From NCBI RefSeq assembly GCF_014649115.1, contig NZ_BMSK01000001.1, forward strand, positions 124,001 to 188,000: a stretch of DNA of 64,000 nt. The letters run 5' to 3'. The stretch comes from Streptomyces eurythermus (GTDB lineage: Bacteria; Actinomycetota; Actinomycetes; Streptomycetales; Streptomycetaceae). The notes under the pieces were generated by a model that saw only the letters and a program-made list of their open reading frames with translations, was not told the origin of the DNA and ran no database searches. Below, piece by piece: positions 53,220-64,000 of the stretch (positions are counted from its first letter, which is position 1; every line of letters starts with the position of its first letter). A program made the translations under genes and the position numbers.

Positions 53220-54395
53220 GTGGACCTGTTCGAGTACCAGGCGAGGGACCTCTTCGCCAAGCACGATGTACCGGTGCTGGCCGGTGAAGTCATCGACACG
53301 CCTGAGGCGGCGCGCGAGATCACCGAGCGGCTCGGCGGCAAGTCCGTCGTCAAGGCGCAGGTGAAGGTCGGTGGCCGCGGTAAGGCCGGTGGCGTGAAGC
53401 TGGCCGCCACCCCGGACGAGGCCGTCGCCCGTGCGACGGACATCCTCGGCATGGACATCAAGGGCCACACGGTCCACAAGGTCATGATCGCCGAGACCGC
53501 TCCGGAGATCCTCGAGGAGTACTACGTCTCCTTCCTCCTCGACCGCGCCAACCGCACCTTCCTCTCCATCGCGTCCGTCGAGGGCGGCATGGAGATCGAG
53601 GAGGTGGCGGCCACCCGCCCCGAGGCCGTCGCCAAGATCGCGATCGACGCCATCGACGGTGTGGACGAGGCCAAGGCCCGCGAGATCGTCGAGGCCGCCA
53701 AGTTCCCGGCCGAGGTCGCGGACAAGGTCGCGAACGTCCTGGTCAAGCTGTGGGACACCTTCATCAAGTCGGACGCCCTCCTGGTCGAGGTCAACCCGCT
53801 GGCCAAGGTCGCCTCCGGTGAGGTCATCGCCCTCGACGGCAAGGTGTCGCTGGACGACAACGCCGAGTTCCGCCACGACTGGGACGAGCTCCACGACAAG
53901 GCCGCCGCCAACCCGCTCGAGGCGGCCGCCAAGGAGAAGGGCCTCAACTACGTCAAGCTGGACGGCGAGGTCGGCATCATCGGCAACGGCGCCGGTCTCG
54001 TCATGAGCACCCTGGACGTCGTCGCGTACGCCGGTGAGAAGCACGGCGGCGTCAAGCCCGCCAACTTCCTGGACATCGGTGGCGGCGCCTCCGCCCAGGT
54101 CATGGCGAACGGCCTGGAGATCATCCTGGGCGACCCGGACGTGAAGTCCGTCTTCGTGAACGTCTTCGGTGGCATCACCGCCTGCGACGAGGTCGCCAAC
54201 GGCATCGTGCAGGCCCTGAAGCTCCTGGAGGACCGCGGCGAGAAGGTCGAGAAGCCGCTCGTCGTCCGCCTCGACGGCAACAACGCCGAGCTGGGCCGGA
54301 AGATCCTCACGGACGCCAACCACCCGCTGGTGCAGCGCGTCGACACCATGGACGGCGCGGCCGACAAGGCCGCCGAGCTGGCCGCCGCCAAGTAA
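53220..54395 (+). CDS. sucC: Succinyl-CoA synthetase beta subunit
   Basis: 391 aa from GTG 53220 after GGACGGAAG. With SucD it interconverts succinyl-CoA and succinate while making ATP or GTP in the TCA cycle. N-terminal ATP-grasp domain ([58 protein letters not shown]) and C-terminal CoA-ligase domain ([45 protein letters not shown]). Full length. sucD follows after 26 bp. Order sucC-sucD next to uvrD, M23 and purN is shared with Mycobacterium. Confidence 0.98.
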   Translation: MDLFEYQARDLFAKHDVPVLAGEVIDTPEAAREITERLGGKSVVKAQVKVGGRGKAGGVKLAATPDEAVARATDILGMDIKGHTVHKVMIAETAPEILEEYYVSFLLDRANRTFLSIASVEGGMEIEEVAATRPEAVAKIAIDAIDGVDEAKAREIVEAAKFPAEVADKVANVLVKLWDTFIKSDALLVEVNPLAKVASGEVIALDGKVSLDDNAEFRHDWDELHDKAAANPLEAAAKEKGLNYVKLDGEVGIIGNGAGLVMSTLDVVAYAGEKHGGVKPANFLDIGGGASAQVMANGLEIILGDPDVKSVFVNVFGGITACDEVANGIVQALKLLEDRGEKVEKPLVVRLDGNNAELGRKILTDANHPLVQRVDTMDGAADKAAELAAAK

Positions 54396-54421
54396 GTACG
54401 AGGACGAGGACTCAAACCACC

Positions 54422-55306
54422 ATGGCTATCTGGCTCAACAAGGACAGCAAGGTCATCGTCCAGGGCATGACCGGCGCCACCGGCATGAAGCACACCAAGC
54501 TCATGCTCGGTGACGGCACGAACGTCGTGGGCGGCGTGAACCCGCGCAAGGCGGGTCAGACCGTGGACTTCGACGGCACCGAGGTACCCGTCTTCGGCAC
54601 CGTCAAGGAGGCCATCGAGGCCACCGGCGCCAACGTCTCCGTCATCTTCGTGCCGGAGAAGTTCACCAAGGACGCGGTCGTCGAGGCCATCGACGCCGAG
54701 ATCCCGCTGGCCGTCGTCATCACCGAGGGCATCGCCGTGCACGACACGGCCGCGTTCTGGGCGTACGCCGGCAAGAAGGGCAACAAGACCCGCATCATCG
54801 GCCCGAACTGCCCCGGCATCATCACCCCGGGCCAGTCGAACGTCGGCATCATCCCGGGCGACATCACCAAGCCGGGCCGCATCGGCCTGGTGTCGAAGTC
54901 CGGCACGCTGACCTACCAGATGATGTACGAGCTGCGGGACATCGGCTTCACCACCGCCGTCGGCATCGGTGGTGACCCGATCATCGGCACCACGCACATC
55001 GACGCCCTGGCCGCGTTCCAGGACGACCCCGAGACCGACCTCATCGTGATGATCGGTGAGATCGGCGGTGACGCCGAAGAGCGTGCCGCGGCGTTCATCA
55101 AGGAGAACGTGACGAAGCCGGTCGTCGGTTACGTCGCGGGCTTCACCGCGCCGGAGGGCAAGACCATGGGTCACGCCGGCGCCATCGTCTCCGGCTCCTC
55201 CGGCACCGCACAGGCCAAGAAGGAGGCCCTGGAGGCCGCCGGCGTCAAGGTCGGCAAGACCCCGACCGAGACGGCGAAGCTGGCCCGGGAGATCCTCTCG
55301 GCCTGA
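54422..55306 (+). CDS. sucD: Succinyl-CoA synthetase alpha subunit
   Basis: 294 aa from ATG 54422. CoA-binding Rossmann domain ([38 protein letters not shown]) and ligase domain with [35 protein letters not shown]. The phosphorylated catalytic His lies in [16 protein letters not shown]. Co-transcribed with sucC. Ended by a 15-bp perfect hairpin at 55325-55361. Confidence 0.98.
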   Translation: MAIWLNKDSKVIVQGMTGATGMKHTKLMLGDGTNVVGGVNPRKAGQTVDFDGTEVPVFGTVKEAIEATGANVSVIFVPEKFTKDAVVEAIDAEIPLAVVITEGIAVHDTAAFWAYAGKKGNKTRIIGPNCPGIITPGQSNVGIIPGDITKPGRIGLVSKSGTLTYQMMYELRDIGFTTAVGIGGDPIIGTTHIDALAAFQDDPETDLIVMIGEIGGDAEERAAAFIKENVTKPVVGYVAGFTAPEGKTMGHAGAIVSGSSGTAQAKKEALEAAGVKVGKTPTETAKLAREILSA

Positions 55307-55324
55307 CCGGCCCTTGCCCGTCAT

Positions 55325-55361
55325 CGGCAGGCCCGCCCCGTCGTCCGGGGCGGGCCTGCCG
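55325..55361. terminator. sucCD terminator (bidirectional)
   Basis: CGGCAGGCCCGCCCC (55325-55339) is perfectly complementary to GGGGCGGGCCTGCCG (55347-55361), loop 7 nt, 18 bp after the sucD stop. It also lies downstream of the convergent sigma-like gene. Confidence 0.85.
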
Positions 55362-55456
55362 ACGTTTCGCCGGACGCGCCGAAAGGGACGCCCGGCCCGA
55401 CAGCCGGACGCCCCCCAGCACGATCAGGCGGCTCGGCGGGCCTTGTTCACCGTGGT

Positions 55457-56431
55457 TCACCGCGCCTCCGGAAACACCCTCTCCGGCCCGCTGGTCTCCG
55501 CCTTCCTCAGCTTCTCGCGCAGTTGCCGCTCCTCCCGCGACAGCGGGCCCATCCCGCCCACCGCCGGCACTCCGCGCACGGCCTGCGCCGGGGCGATCGG
55601 CGGTTCGTAGCGCGTCGGCGCCGTCCGCAGCGTGAGCGTCGTCGCGCCGACGATCGTCACCGTGAAGGCGATGGCCGCCCGGGTCCAGAAGACGTTCCGG
55701 CGCTCGGAGCCGGTGCGCACATGGGTCGGCCGGGCCGCGCCCAGCCGCTCGGCCGAGGCCAGTTCGAGCAGCCGGCGGTGGAGCGCGGCGGGATCGGCCA
55801 GCTCCGGCAGCCGCGCGGCCACCGCCTCGCGCGCATGGGTCAGCCGGCTGGCGGCGGCCGGGGTGCTCGCCTCCGTCTCCGCCGCCGTCTCCGGCAGATC
55901 GAGCCCCACACCGTCGTACAGGACGAGCGTGCGCCGGTACGCCGGCGGCAGCGTGAGCAGCGCGTGCAGCAGTTCCCGGTCGGCCGGGTCGGCGGGCGGG
56001 GGTTCCGGGGACCGGTGCCGGGGGCGGAAGCGGTGCCAGGGGGAGAGCGCGCAGTCGTACGCCACCGCGCGCACCCACCCGGCCGGATCCCGGTCCCGGG
56101 CCACGTCCGGCCAGCGCTGCCAGGCCAGCTGGAAGGCCCGTTCCACCGCCTCGCGGGCCAGCTCCCGGCGCCCGGTGAGCAGATAGGTCTGGCGTACGAG
56201 GGCGGGGGCGCAGAAGGCGTAGAGGGCGTCGAAGGCTTGAGCGGGTGTCAACTGCCGTGGCTGGTCGGACGGGACATCGGGCAGGCCGGCACGTGGCTCC
56301 GGTTCCGGGTCCGTGGCGCCGGGAGCCGTCCGTCCGGCGGGCTCCTGAACCGGCGTCAGCGGCCGGGACCGGCGCGGGCGTCGGCGGTTGCCCGACGGTG
56401 GCGGGCCGGCAGGGGTCTGCGTCGTCACCAT
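55457..56431 (-). CDS. Sigma-70/ECF-like protein with C-terminal membrane segment
   Basis: 324 aa from ATG 56431 with GAAAGGG upstream. After a 60-residue Pro/Arg-rich start, a region-2-like segment ([50 protein letters not shown]) and a region-4-like segment ([37 protein letters not shown]) follow the ECF layout. Then, unusually, a membrane segment ([18 protein letters not shown]) and about 60 polar residues. The helix-turn-helix is divergent, so it may be a membrane-tethered sigma or a degenerate derivative. AT-rich promoter region with palindrome TTTCGTACGAAA at 56438-56449. Confidence 0.8.
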   Translation of the reverse strand: MVTTQTPAGPPPSGNRRRPRRSRPLTPVQEPAGRTAPGATDPEPEPRAGLPDVPSDQPRQLTPAQAFDALYAFCAPALVRQTYLLTGRRELAREAVERAFQLAWQRWPDVARDRDPAGWVRAVAYDCALSPWHRFRPRHRSPEPPPADPADRELLHALLTLPPAYRRTLVLYDGVGLDLPETAAETEASTPAAASRLTHAREAVAARLPELADPAALHRRLLELASAERLGAARPTHVRTGSERRNVFWTRAAIAFTVTIVGATTLTLRTAPTRYEPPIAPAQAVRGVPAVGGMGPLSREERQLREKLRKAETSGPERVFPEAR

Positions 56432-56437
56432 GCACCC

Positions 56438-56449
56438 TTTCGTACGAAA
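56438..56449. promoter_or_regulatory. 12-bp palindrome before the sigma-like gene
   Basis: TTTCGTACGAAA ends 6 nt before the ATG at 56431 on the minus strand. The core TTCGTACGAA is identical to the one upstream of guaB (4384-4393). An AT-rich tract with a possible TATGTT -10 box lies directly upstream (56450-56470). Confidence 0.5.
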
Positions 56450-56533
56450 AAGAACATAAACATATATTGGGCGACACATCGGGGGTTCGCCCGTTACACC
56501 GGGAAAGCGCGTGTCGTTGGGAGCATGGCGTGC

Positions 56534-58504
56534 GTGATCCGGATGACCGTGCGCCCCTCGTCGTCTCCCGCCCTCTCCCGGCTGCGCGACCGCTCGCCCG
56601 GACTCGCCGCGAGCCTGCTGGGCGGAGCCGTCGCGGCCGGTCTGGGCCTCGGCGTCATGGCGGTCCTCGTCATGGCGCTGTGGGTCAGCTCGCCGTACCC
56701 CGACAGCGGACCGGCCGGCGCGCTGCACGTCACCGCCGCCCTGTGGCTGCTGGGACACGGCGTCGAACTGGTCCGCACCGACACGCTCTCCGGCACCCCC
56801 ATGCCCGTCGGCGTCACCCCGCTGCTGCTGTTCGTCCTGCCGGTGTGGCTGCTGTACCGGGCGGCGCGGGACGCCACCGACGCGTCCGCCGAACCGGACG
56901 GCCCGCCCCCGGTGCCCGCGCGCACGGCGTGGACCGGCGTGGTCCTCGGCTATCTGGGTGTCGGTGTCGCCGCGGCGCTGTACTGCTCCGGTGGTGAACT
57001 GCGACCTCACTGGGGCTGGCTGACGGTGTGTCTTCCGGCCGTGGTGGCGAGCGCGGCCGGTGCCGGGGTGTGGGCGGGTCACGGCTGCCCGGCCGAGCCC
57101 CTGCTGCGCGTGCTCGCGGTGCTGCCGGAACGGGTGCGGCGGCCGGTGTTCGGCACGGACGAGCGGGCCCGGCTGGGCGCGGCGGCACGGGCCGCCGGTG
57201 CCGCCACCGCCGTGCTGCTCGGCGGCGGCGCCCTGCTGGTCGGGGTGTCGCTGGTGTGGCACGGCGCGGCGGCGCGGGCGTCCTTCCTCCAGCTGACGGA
57301 GGGCTGGACGGGCCGGTTCGCCGTGCTGCTGCTCGGCGTCGCGCTGATCCCCAACGCCGCGCTGTGGGCCGCCTCCTACGCCCTCGGCCCCGGGTTCGCC
57401 CTCGGCGCCGGACACCTGGTCGACCCGTTCGCGTCCGACCCCGCCCCGCTGCTGCCGCCGTACCCGCTGCTGGCCGCGGTGCCGGAACCGGGTGCCGGTA
57501 CGCCGCAGCACTGGGTGGTGGGGCTGGTGCCGGCGGCGGCCGGGATGACGGCGGGGTGGTTCGTGGCGCGGGCGGCGGTACGGCCACCGGGAGCCGGGGA
57601 GCCGGCCCGGGCCCGCTGGTCGGCCGGGCAGACCGCCGGGGTGGTGCTGCTGACGGCGGCGGTCTGCGCGGTGGCCGTCGCCCTGCTCACCGCGCTGGCC
57701 GGCGGCCCCCTGGGCGTGGCCGCGCTGTCCCGCCTCGGCCCGCTGTGGCCGCGCGCCGGGGGAGCGGCCGGGCTCTGGACGCCGGTGTTCGCGCTGCCGG
57801 TGGCCCTGATCGTCCGCGCCTGGCGGCTGCTGCGCGGCCGGCGCCCGCGCTCCGGCGAGGGACCGGCGCAGGGGGCGGGGAGTACGGCGCAGAAGGGGGC
57901 GCGGGAGGAGAAGGGCGACGGCGGGACGGTGGCCGTCGCGCCCACCGGCCAGGCGAGGCCGGGGGCGACCGACCGGACGCCGGACCCTGACCGGACGCCG
58001 GACCCTGACCGGACGGCGGACCCAGGCACGCCGGGTACGGTCCGGGCGGCGGAGGCGGGCGCGGGCGGCCCCGGGATTCCCGCCCGGGCCGGCGCGGTGC
58101 CGGGGCCGGGCGGCCGTGCGGGAGGCGCCGGGACCGGGCGGTGGGGCCGGGGCAAGAGGAAGGTTCCCGCGCAGGCGGAGGCCGCGGCCGCGGCCGCGGC
58201 CTCCGAGGAGGACCTCTACGACTTCCTTCCCGCCGAGGACCCGTTCCCCACGCCGTTCACCGAGTCCCGCGCCGGCGACTGGCGCGACGACGTGACCCGC
58301 GCCTCCCGCTGGGCGGCCCTGAGGCAGGCCGCGTCCGGCCCCGCCGCCACACCGGCCACCGACCCGGACCTCGCCGGACAGCCCTCCACCGAGCCGTCAC
58401 CCGCCGGACAGCCCCTCGCCGGGCAGCCGTCCGCTGTCCAGGAAGCACCGGAACCACCGGAATCACCCGTCCCACCGGAGCCCCGCCCCGGCTCCTCCGG
58501 GTGA
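56534..58504 (+). CDS. PerM-like polytopic membrane protein (DUF6350)
   Basis: 656 aa from GTG 56534, ten nt after GGGAG; ATG 56525 is too close to that site and ATG 56543 is possible. Ten or so membrane segments occupy the first 430 residues ([55 protein letters not shown]). A 220-residue disordered acidic/Pro tail follows, with [13 protein letters not shown] repeats and a poly-Ala tract. Immediately upstream of purN-purH, as is M. tuberculosis perM (Rv0955), an integral membrane protein linked to cell division. Assignment rests on topology and synteny. Confidence 0.82.
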   Translation: MIRMTVRPSSSPALSRLRDRSPGLAASLLGGAVAAGLGLGVMAVLVMALWVSSPYPDSGPAGALHVTAALWLLGHGVELVRTDTLSGTPMPVGVTPLLLFVLPVWLLYRAARDATDASAEPDGPPPVPARTAWTGVVLGYLGVGVAAALYCSGGELRPHWGWLTVCLPAVVASAAGAGVWAGHGCPAEPLLRVLAVLPERVRRPVFGTDERARLGAAARAAGAATAVLLGGGALLVGVSLVWHGAAARASFLQLTEGWTGRFAVLLLGVALIPNAALWAASYALGPGFALGAGHLVDPFASDPAPLLPPYPLLAAVPEPGAGTPQHWVVGLVPAAAGMTAGWFVARAAVRPPGAGEPARARWSAGQTAGVVLLTAAVCAVAVALLTALAGGPLGVAALSRLGPLWPRAGGAAGLWTPVFALPVALIVRAWRLLRGRRPRSGEGPAQGAGSTAQKGAREEKGDGGTVAVAPTGQARPGATDRTPDPDRTPDPDRTADPGTPGTVRAAEAGAGGPGIPARAGAVPGPGGRAGGAGTGRWGRGKRKVPAQAEAAAAAAASEEDLYDFLPAEDPFPTPFTESRAGDWRDDVTRASRWAALRQAASGPAATPATDPDLAGQPSTEPSPAGQPLAGQPSAVQEAPEPPESPVPPEPRPGSSG

Positions 58505-58526
58505 GCGGCCCGGGTGAGAGGTGGTG

Positions 58527-59585
58527 TCAGCCGTTCTGGTCGCCCAGTACGCCCCGCAGCTCGCGCGGCAGCAGGGTCTCGCAGGACTGCTTGGCCTCGT
58601 GGGTGAGGGCGTCGCCGACGCAGGTGTAGTAGTCGCGGTAGACCAGCTGCACGGTGAACGTGGAGGCCACCAGGACCAGCGCCAGGGACGCCGTGATCAG
58701 GCCGCCGACGGCCGCCGTCGTCTGCGGCCGGCCGGGCGGGGCCGCCGGGGCGTCCGGGGCCTGGGAGCGCGGCTTGGCACGCAGCGCGCTGCTGCCCCAG
58801 TACAGGGACAGCGCGCCCAGCAGCAGCGCCACGTACGGCCAGCTGAACAGGACGAAGAAGACGGCCCACATGCCGGACAGCAGGGCGAACCGCGCGCGGC
58901 GCTGGGCCGGGTCCCTCGGGTCCCAGCGCGTGCCGGGGCCGGCCGGTCCACCGGGCCCCTGCGGCTCGCCGCCCGGCCGCTGGCCGAAGCCGTCGGGGGA
59001 GCGGCCGGGCTGCCGGTCACTCCACTGACTGCCCCAGGGCGCCCCGCCCCCGGGGCCCTGACCCTGACCCTGGCCCTGACCCTGACCCTGGCCCTGACCG
59101 GGACCCTGGCCCGCGCCGGGACCTTGCCACTGACCGGACCCGGGGCCCTGCCCCGCCCCGGCCTCCGGCCACGGGGCGTACCCATGACCCTGGCCCTGCT
59201 GTCCCGCGCCGGGGCCCTGCCCCGGCCCGTACCCGGGACCGCCCGCGCCCCCCTGATTTCCCTGATGTCCCGGAGTCCGGGGCCGCCAGGGCCGGTCCGG
59301 AGTGCCCTCAGGCGGCGGCGCGAACGGATTGTCGTCCTGCCGCTCGCCGCCCTGCCCGGAGCCACCGTGCCCCGAGCCACCGTGCCCCGAACCGCCGTGC
59401 CCGCCCTGCCCCGAGCCGCCGGAGCCGCTCTGTCCGAAACCGCCCCGCCCGGAGCCGTCGCACCCGCCTCCCGGGGTGTGGGCCGGGGGCGAGGACGGGC
59501 GCTCGCGCAGCAGTGCGGCGCCCCGCTCGCCTCCCTGGGCCGGGCGCGGCGGGAACGTGAGGTGTCGCAGGCTGCGATCGGGCAT
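58527..59585 (-). CDS. Gly/Gln-rich membrane protein
   Basis: 352 aa from ATG 59585; ribosome site weak (GGGGAAG 11 nt away). About 210 N-terminal residues are low complexity: [14 protein letters not shown] and a run of seven GQ dipeptides near 59060-59110, encoded by hexanucleotide repeats. Two membrane segments follow ([37 protein letters not shown]), then a short domain with a Cys pair ([20 protein letters not shown]). Domain layout resembles actinobacterial DUF4190-like proteins. Function unknown. Confidence 0.75.
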   Translation of the reverse strand: MPDRSLRHLTFPPRPAQGGERGAALLRERPSSPPAHTPGGGCDGSGRGGFGQSGSGGSGQGGHGGSGHGGSGHGGSGQGGERQDDNPFAPPPEGTPDRPWRPRTPGHQGNQGGAGGPGYGPGQGPGAGQQGQGHGYAPWPEAGAGQGPGSGQWQGPGAGQGPGQGQGQGQGQGQGQGPGGGAPWGSQWSDRQPGRSPDGFGQRPGGEPQGPGGPAGPGTRWDPRDPAQRRARFALLSGMWAVFFVLFSWPYVALLLGALSLYWGSSALRAKPRSQAPDAPAAPPGRPQTTAAVGGLITASLALVLVASTFTVQLVYRDYYTCVGDALTHEAKQSCETLLPRELRGVLGDQNG

Positions 59586-59756
59586 CAAAAGAGCGTCTTC
59601 CCCTAGGTGACTACGGCGGTTCCGTCGTGAGCTTCCTCTCCGTGAACGCACCGCACGACGACCGCGTTCCCGAGGTTGCTCTTTCGTGATTCCCCGCGAA
59701 CGCTACCGCCCGGCCGGACACCCGTCCCGGGGGGCCCGTCCGGAGTGCCGGTATCG

Positions 59757-59784
59757 TTGCTGACGGCCGGCCGCTTCGTAGACT
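59757..59784 (+). promoter_or_regulatory. Candidate purN promoter
   Basis: TTGCTG (59757-59762) and TAGACT (59779-59784) with a 16-nt spacer, 84 bp before the purN GTG. The leader contains TTCGTACGA near 59810, one base short of the palindrome before guaB. Confidence 0.4.
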
Positions 59785-59867
59785 TCCCCGTATCCGGGGG
59801 CGTGAAGCATTCGTACGACCGTACAAACCGGCCGAACACGGATCGCAACCCGAGAAAGGGCCCCATC

Positions 59868-60502
59868 GTGGCCGCCACCTCCGCCGGCCCGGCAGTCAAG
59901 CGCCTCGTCGTGCTGGTCTCCGGCTCCGGCACCAACTTGCAGGCGCTGCTGGACGAGATCGCCGCCGTCGGTCCCGAGGCGTACGGCGCCCGGGTCGTGG
60001 CCGTGGGCGCCGACCGTGAAGGCATCGAGGGGCTGGCCCGGGCCGAGCGCGCCGGCATCGCCACCTTCGTGCGCAAGGTCAAGGACTACGGCACCCGCGA
60101 GGAGTGGGACGCCGCCCTCGCCGAGGCCGTCGCCGCCCACGAGCCCGACCTCGTGGTCTCCGCCGGGTTCATGAAGATCGTCGGCAAGGAGTTCCTGGCC
60201 CGGTTCGGCGGACGCTTCGTCAACACCCACCCCGCCCTGCTCCCCAGTTTTCCCGGTGCCCACGGCGTCCGCGACGCGCTCGCGTACGGCGCCAAGGTGA
60301 CCGGCTGCACCGTCCACTTCGTCGACGACGGCGTCGACACCGGGCCGATCATCGCCCAGGGCGTGGTCGAGATCCGCGACGAGGACGACGAGAGCGCGCT
60401 GCACGAGCGCATCAAGGAAGTCGAGCGAAGGCTGCTCGTAGAGGTCGTGGGCCGGCTCGCCCGCCACGGCTATCGCATTGAGGGACGAAAGGTAGTTATC
60501 CA

Positions 60503-60506
<4 letters not shown>
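59868..60506 (+). CDS. purN: Phosphoribosylglycinamide formyltransferase
   Basis: 212 aa from GTG 59868 with GAGAAAGGG upstream. Transfers the formyl group of 10-formyl-THF to GAR in purine synthesis. Substrate loop [18 protein letters not shown], catalytic-site sequence [20 protein letters not shown] with Asn and His, and [17 protein letters not shown] with catalytic Asp. Full length. Its TGA overlaps the purH GTG (GTGA), so the two are translationally coupled. Confidence 0.98.
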
Positions 60507-62068
<1,562 letters not shown>

Positions 62069-62137
62069 TACCCCGCACCTGAGCGTGCTCCCGCCTCGCC
62101 GGTCCGCGGGCGGGAGTACGCGTGCGTTCGCGTACGG

Positions 62138-62179
62138 CACAGGCCGCGTCCCGTCCGGGCGGACGGGGCGCGGCCTGTG
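62138..62179. terminator. purNH terminator
   Basis: The 19-nt arm 62138-62156 (CACAGGCCGCG-T-CCCGTCC) pairs with 62161-62179 across a 4-nt loop, with one G-T pair. Lies between the convergent purH and the 188-aa membrane gene. Confidence 0.85.
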
Positions 62180-62204
62180 GAGTGTGCCGGTGTGCTGTCG
62201 CGGC

Positions 62205-62771
62205 TCAGTACCGCGGACGGTTGAACCAGGCCGAGCCCTTGGAGCCGCCGACGAAGCAGGCGATCAGGATGGCGAGCACGGTGTGCACCAGGCCGACGAG
62301 GATGAACGGGTAGATGCCGAGGATCGCGGTGATGATGCCGTAGATCAGCGTCGTGATGCGGACGCCGTTGCCGCCGTTGCCGAACTTGAGCGCCAGCACG
62401 ATGGTGAGCACCATCCAGGCCACGGCGAACAGCGTGAGCCCCCACAGCAGGCCCGACGAGTAGTCGGCGAGCTGCTGGAAGGCGGCGTCGTCCTTGAGTT
62501 CGTCGTCGTTCTTCGCGGCGTTCACGCCGATGGCGCTGAACGCGAACAGCGCGACGCCGATGACCTGAAGGGCGACGATCACCCACATCATCACCCGGGC
62601 CGCGCTGACGGTGCCGGGCATGGTCTCGGGCGCCGGCGGCATGCCGTACGCGCCGACGGGCGGCGCCTGCGGGTAGCCGTAACCGGGCTGCTGGCCCTGC
62701 TGCGGATAGCCGTAGCCCGGCTGCTGCGCCTGCGGGGCGCCGTAGGGGTTGTTCGGATCGCCGAAACTCAT
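62205..62771 (-). CDS. Membrane protein with Pro/Gln/Tyr-rich N-terminus
   Basis: 188 aa from ATG 62771 with GAGGAAG upstream. The first 50 residues contain a PGYGYPQ(Q/A) repeat. Three or four membrane segments follow ([78 protein letters not shown]). Resembles the many small actinobacterial envelope proteins with such tails. No function can be read from sequence. Confidence 0.82.
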   Translation of the reverse strand: MSFGDPNNPYGAPQAQQPGYGYPQQGQQPGYGYPQAPPVGAYGMPPAPETMPGTVSAARVMMWVIVALQVIGVALFAFSAIGVNAAKNDDELKDDAAFQQLADYSSGLLWGLTLFAVAWMVLTIVLALKFGNGGNGVRITTLIYGIITAILGIYPFILVGLVHTVLAILIACFVGGSKGSAWFNRPRY

Positions 62772-63013
62772 GGCGGACTTCCTCCGTCGTGTTGCTCAAG
62801 TGCGGGGACGACGCGCGGCACGGTGCGGAGGAGAGTTCTACAGAAATGCGGTCCGTCCCCCCGGTACTGCCCGCGGCACTGTGTGCTCATCGTTCTTTAA
62901 CAGCGTCTTACTTGTCCAGCCGGGCCAGGAGGTGTTGTGCAAGTGCAACATCAACAAGCGAGCCGCGGCACCCGGATTGGAACCGGGGCCGGGTCATCCG
63001 CGAGGATGGGGAC

Positions 63014-63868
63014 ATGACCGCCCAGATTCTCGATGGCAAGGCCACCGCAGCCGAGATCAAGTCCGATCTGACCGCCCGCGTGGCGGCGCTGAAGGAGAAG
63101 GGCGTCACGCCCGGCCTCGGCACGATCCTGGTCGGGGACGACCCCGGCAGCCAGAAGTACGTCGCCGGCAAGCACCGCGACTGCGCCCAGGTGGGCATCG
63201 CCTCCATCCAGCGCGAGCTGCCCGCCACGGCCACCCAGGAGGAGATCGAGGCGGTCGTCCGCGAGTTGAACGACGACCCGGCCTGCACCGGCTACATCGT
63301 CCAGCTGCCGCTGCCCCGTGGCATCGACGAGAACCGCGTCCTGGAGCTGATGGACCCGGCCAAGGACGCCGACGGCCTGCACCCGATGAACCTCGGCCGG
63401 CTGGTCCTGAACGAGCCCGCCCCGCTGCCCTGCACCCCCAACGGCATCCTCACCCTGCTGCGCCGCCACGGCGTGGAGATCAAGGGCGCCGAGGTCGTGG
63501 TCGTCGGCCGCGGTGTCACCATCGGCCGCCCGATGCCGCTGCTGCTCACCCGGCGCAGCGAGAACGCCACCGTCACCCAGTGCCACACCGGCACCCGTGA
63601 CCTGTCCGCCCACCTCAAGCGCGCCGACATCATCATCGCGGCGGCCGGCTCCCCGCACCTGATCCGCGCCGAGGACGTCAAGCCCGGCGCGGCCGTCCTG
63701 GACGTCGGCGTCTCCCGCAACGCCGAGGGCAAGATCGTCGGCGATGTCCACCCGGACGTGACCGAGGTGGCCGGCTGGATCTCCCCGAACCCCGGCGGTG
63801 TCGGCCCGATGACCCGGGCCCAGCTGCTGGTCAACGTGGTCGAGGCGGCGGAGCGCAGTGCCGGCTGA
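63014..63868 (+). CDS. folD: Methylenetetrahydrofolate dehydrogenase/cyclohydrolase
   Basis: 284 aa from ATG 63014 (GAGGATGGGG upstream). Produces 10-formyl-THF, the formyl donor for PurN and PurH encoded just upstream. Catalytic [12 protein letters not shown] with Tyr49 and Lys53, [40 protein letters not shown] site [13 protein letters not shown], and [17 protein letters not shown]. Full length. A further gene appears to start inside its last codons. Confidence 0.98.
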   Translation: MTAQILDGKATAAEIKSDLTARVAALKEKGVTPGLGTILVGDDPGSQKYVAGKHRDCAQVGIASIQRELPATATQEEIEAVVRELNDDPACTGYIVQLPLPRGIDENRVLELMDPAKDADGLHPMNLGRLVLNEPAPLPCTPNGILTLLRRHGVEIKGAEVVVVGRGVTIGRPMPLLLTRRSENATVTQCHTGTRDLSAHLKRADIIIAAAGSPHLIRAEDVKPGAAVLDVGVSRNAEGKIVGDVHPDVTEVAGWISPNPGGVGPMTRAQLLVNVVEAAERSAG

Positions 63869-64000
63869 GAACGCCCGCGGGCACGCGGAACCGACCCTGC
63901 GGGAAAGGGGCGCCACGCCGGCCGGACCGGGCCGCGCGCGCCGCTTCCCGCGCGGCGGCGCCGGGCGGATACCGCCCAGGAGATGGCGCACGAAGGACAC
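63858..64000 (+). CDS. Start of an unidentified gene (cut by window end)
   Basis: GTG 63858, five nt after GGAG, overlaps the folD stop by 11 bp and stays open for 47 codons to the window edge. The visible part is Arg/Gly/Pro-rich ([20 protein letters not shown]), as in the cytoplasmic start of the small DUF3017-type membrane protein often found after folD in Streptomyces. Identity cannot be settled from this fragment. Confidence 0.5.
   Translation, partial: MPAENARGHAEPTLRERGATPAGPGRARRFPRGGAGRIPPRRWRTKD

Overview
The window is high-GC chromosomal DNA from a Streptomyces or a very close relative. The evidence is the developmental regulators whiD and bldM side by side, a candidate sigma-BldN promoter in front of bldM, many GTG starts and GTGA/ATGA overlaps, and a row of large Pro/Gly/Ala-rich receptor-type Ser/Thr kinases. 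Nothing looks like a prophage, plasmid or insertion sequence, and I saw no tRNA, rRNA or CRISPR array.

Layout. 1-1.6 kb: a truncated MOSC protein and a LysR regulator, divergent. 1.7-7.3 kb: whiD, bldM, an ECF sigma factor of the ShbA/SigD type, guaB and guaB3. 7.3-7.9 kb: an unexplained structured intergenic region with a hairpin-buried micro-ORF and two tandem 91-nt units. 7.9-11.1 kb: a degenerate nucleotide-sugar dehydrogenase and glpD. 11.4-20.3 kb: three Ser/Thr kinases plus a pseudokinase, all with one membrane segment and related C-terminal domains. 20.5-26.7 kb: aldehyde dehydrogenase, ChoD-like GMC oxidoreductase, chorismate mutase with a Phe/Tyr-rich mini-ORF and strong hairpin in front of it, and guaA. 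26.7-30.2 kb: small metabolic and membrane genes. 30.2-34.2 kb: a PspC/LiaF-like protein divergent from a PspC-histidine kinase/LuxR regulator pair. 34.2-38.5 kb: two NlpC/P60 cell-wall hydrolases, a small membrane protein and a P-loop kinase. 38.9-44.7 kb: pcrA/uvrD, an M23 peptidase, a lipase and icmB. 44.7-52.9 kb: a divergent five-gene cluster (HEAT-like DUF5691, SWIM zinc finger | MoxR AAA+, DUF5682, VWA). 53.2-64 kb: sucCD, a membrane-tethered sigma-like protein, a PerM-like membrane protein, purN-purH, folD and the start of one more gene.

How the genes fit together. The window joins two blocks that are separate in Mycobacterium tuberculosis: whiB3-sigD-guaB2-guaB3-choD-guaA, and uvrD1-(M23)-sucC-sucD-perM-purN-purH. 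Purine synthesis (guaB, guaA, purN, purH, folD) is therefore interleaved with development (whiD, bldM, kinases), cell-wall remodelling (NlpC/P60, M23, PspC/Lia) and DNA repair (pcrA).

The strongest new signal is regulatory. The pcrA promoter and the promoter of the SWIM gene both match the RecA-independent DNA-damage promoter of actinobacteria (RecA-NDp, TTGTCRGTG-N8-TAnnnT). The same box is mirrored toward the MoxR operon with a weaker -10, as part of a perfect 14-bp inverted repeat. This makes the five-gene MoxR/VWA/DUF5682/SWIM/DUF5691 cluster a candidate damage-inducible system. DUF5682 shows GxxH...E...GxxH motifs like the TIKI/TraB/EreA enzymes, so it may be the effector. All functional statements come from reading motifs; no database search was run.
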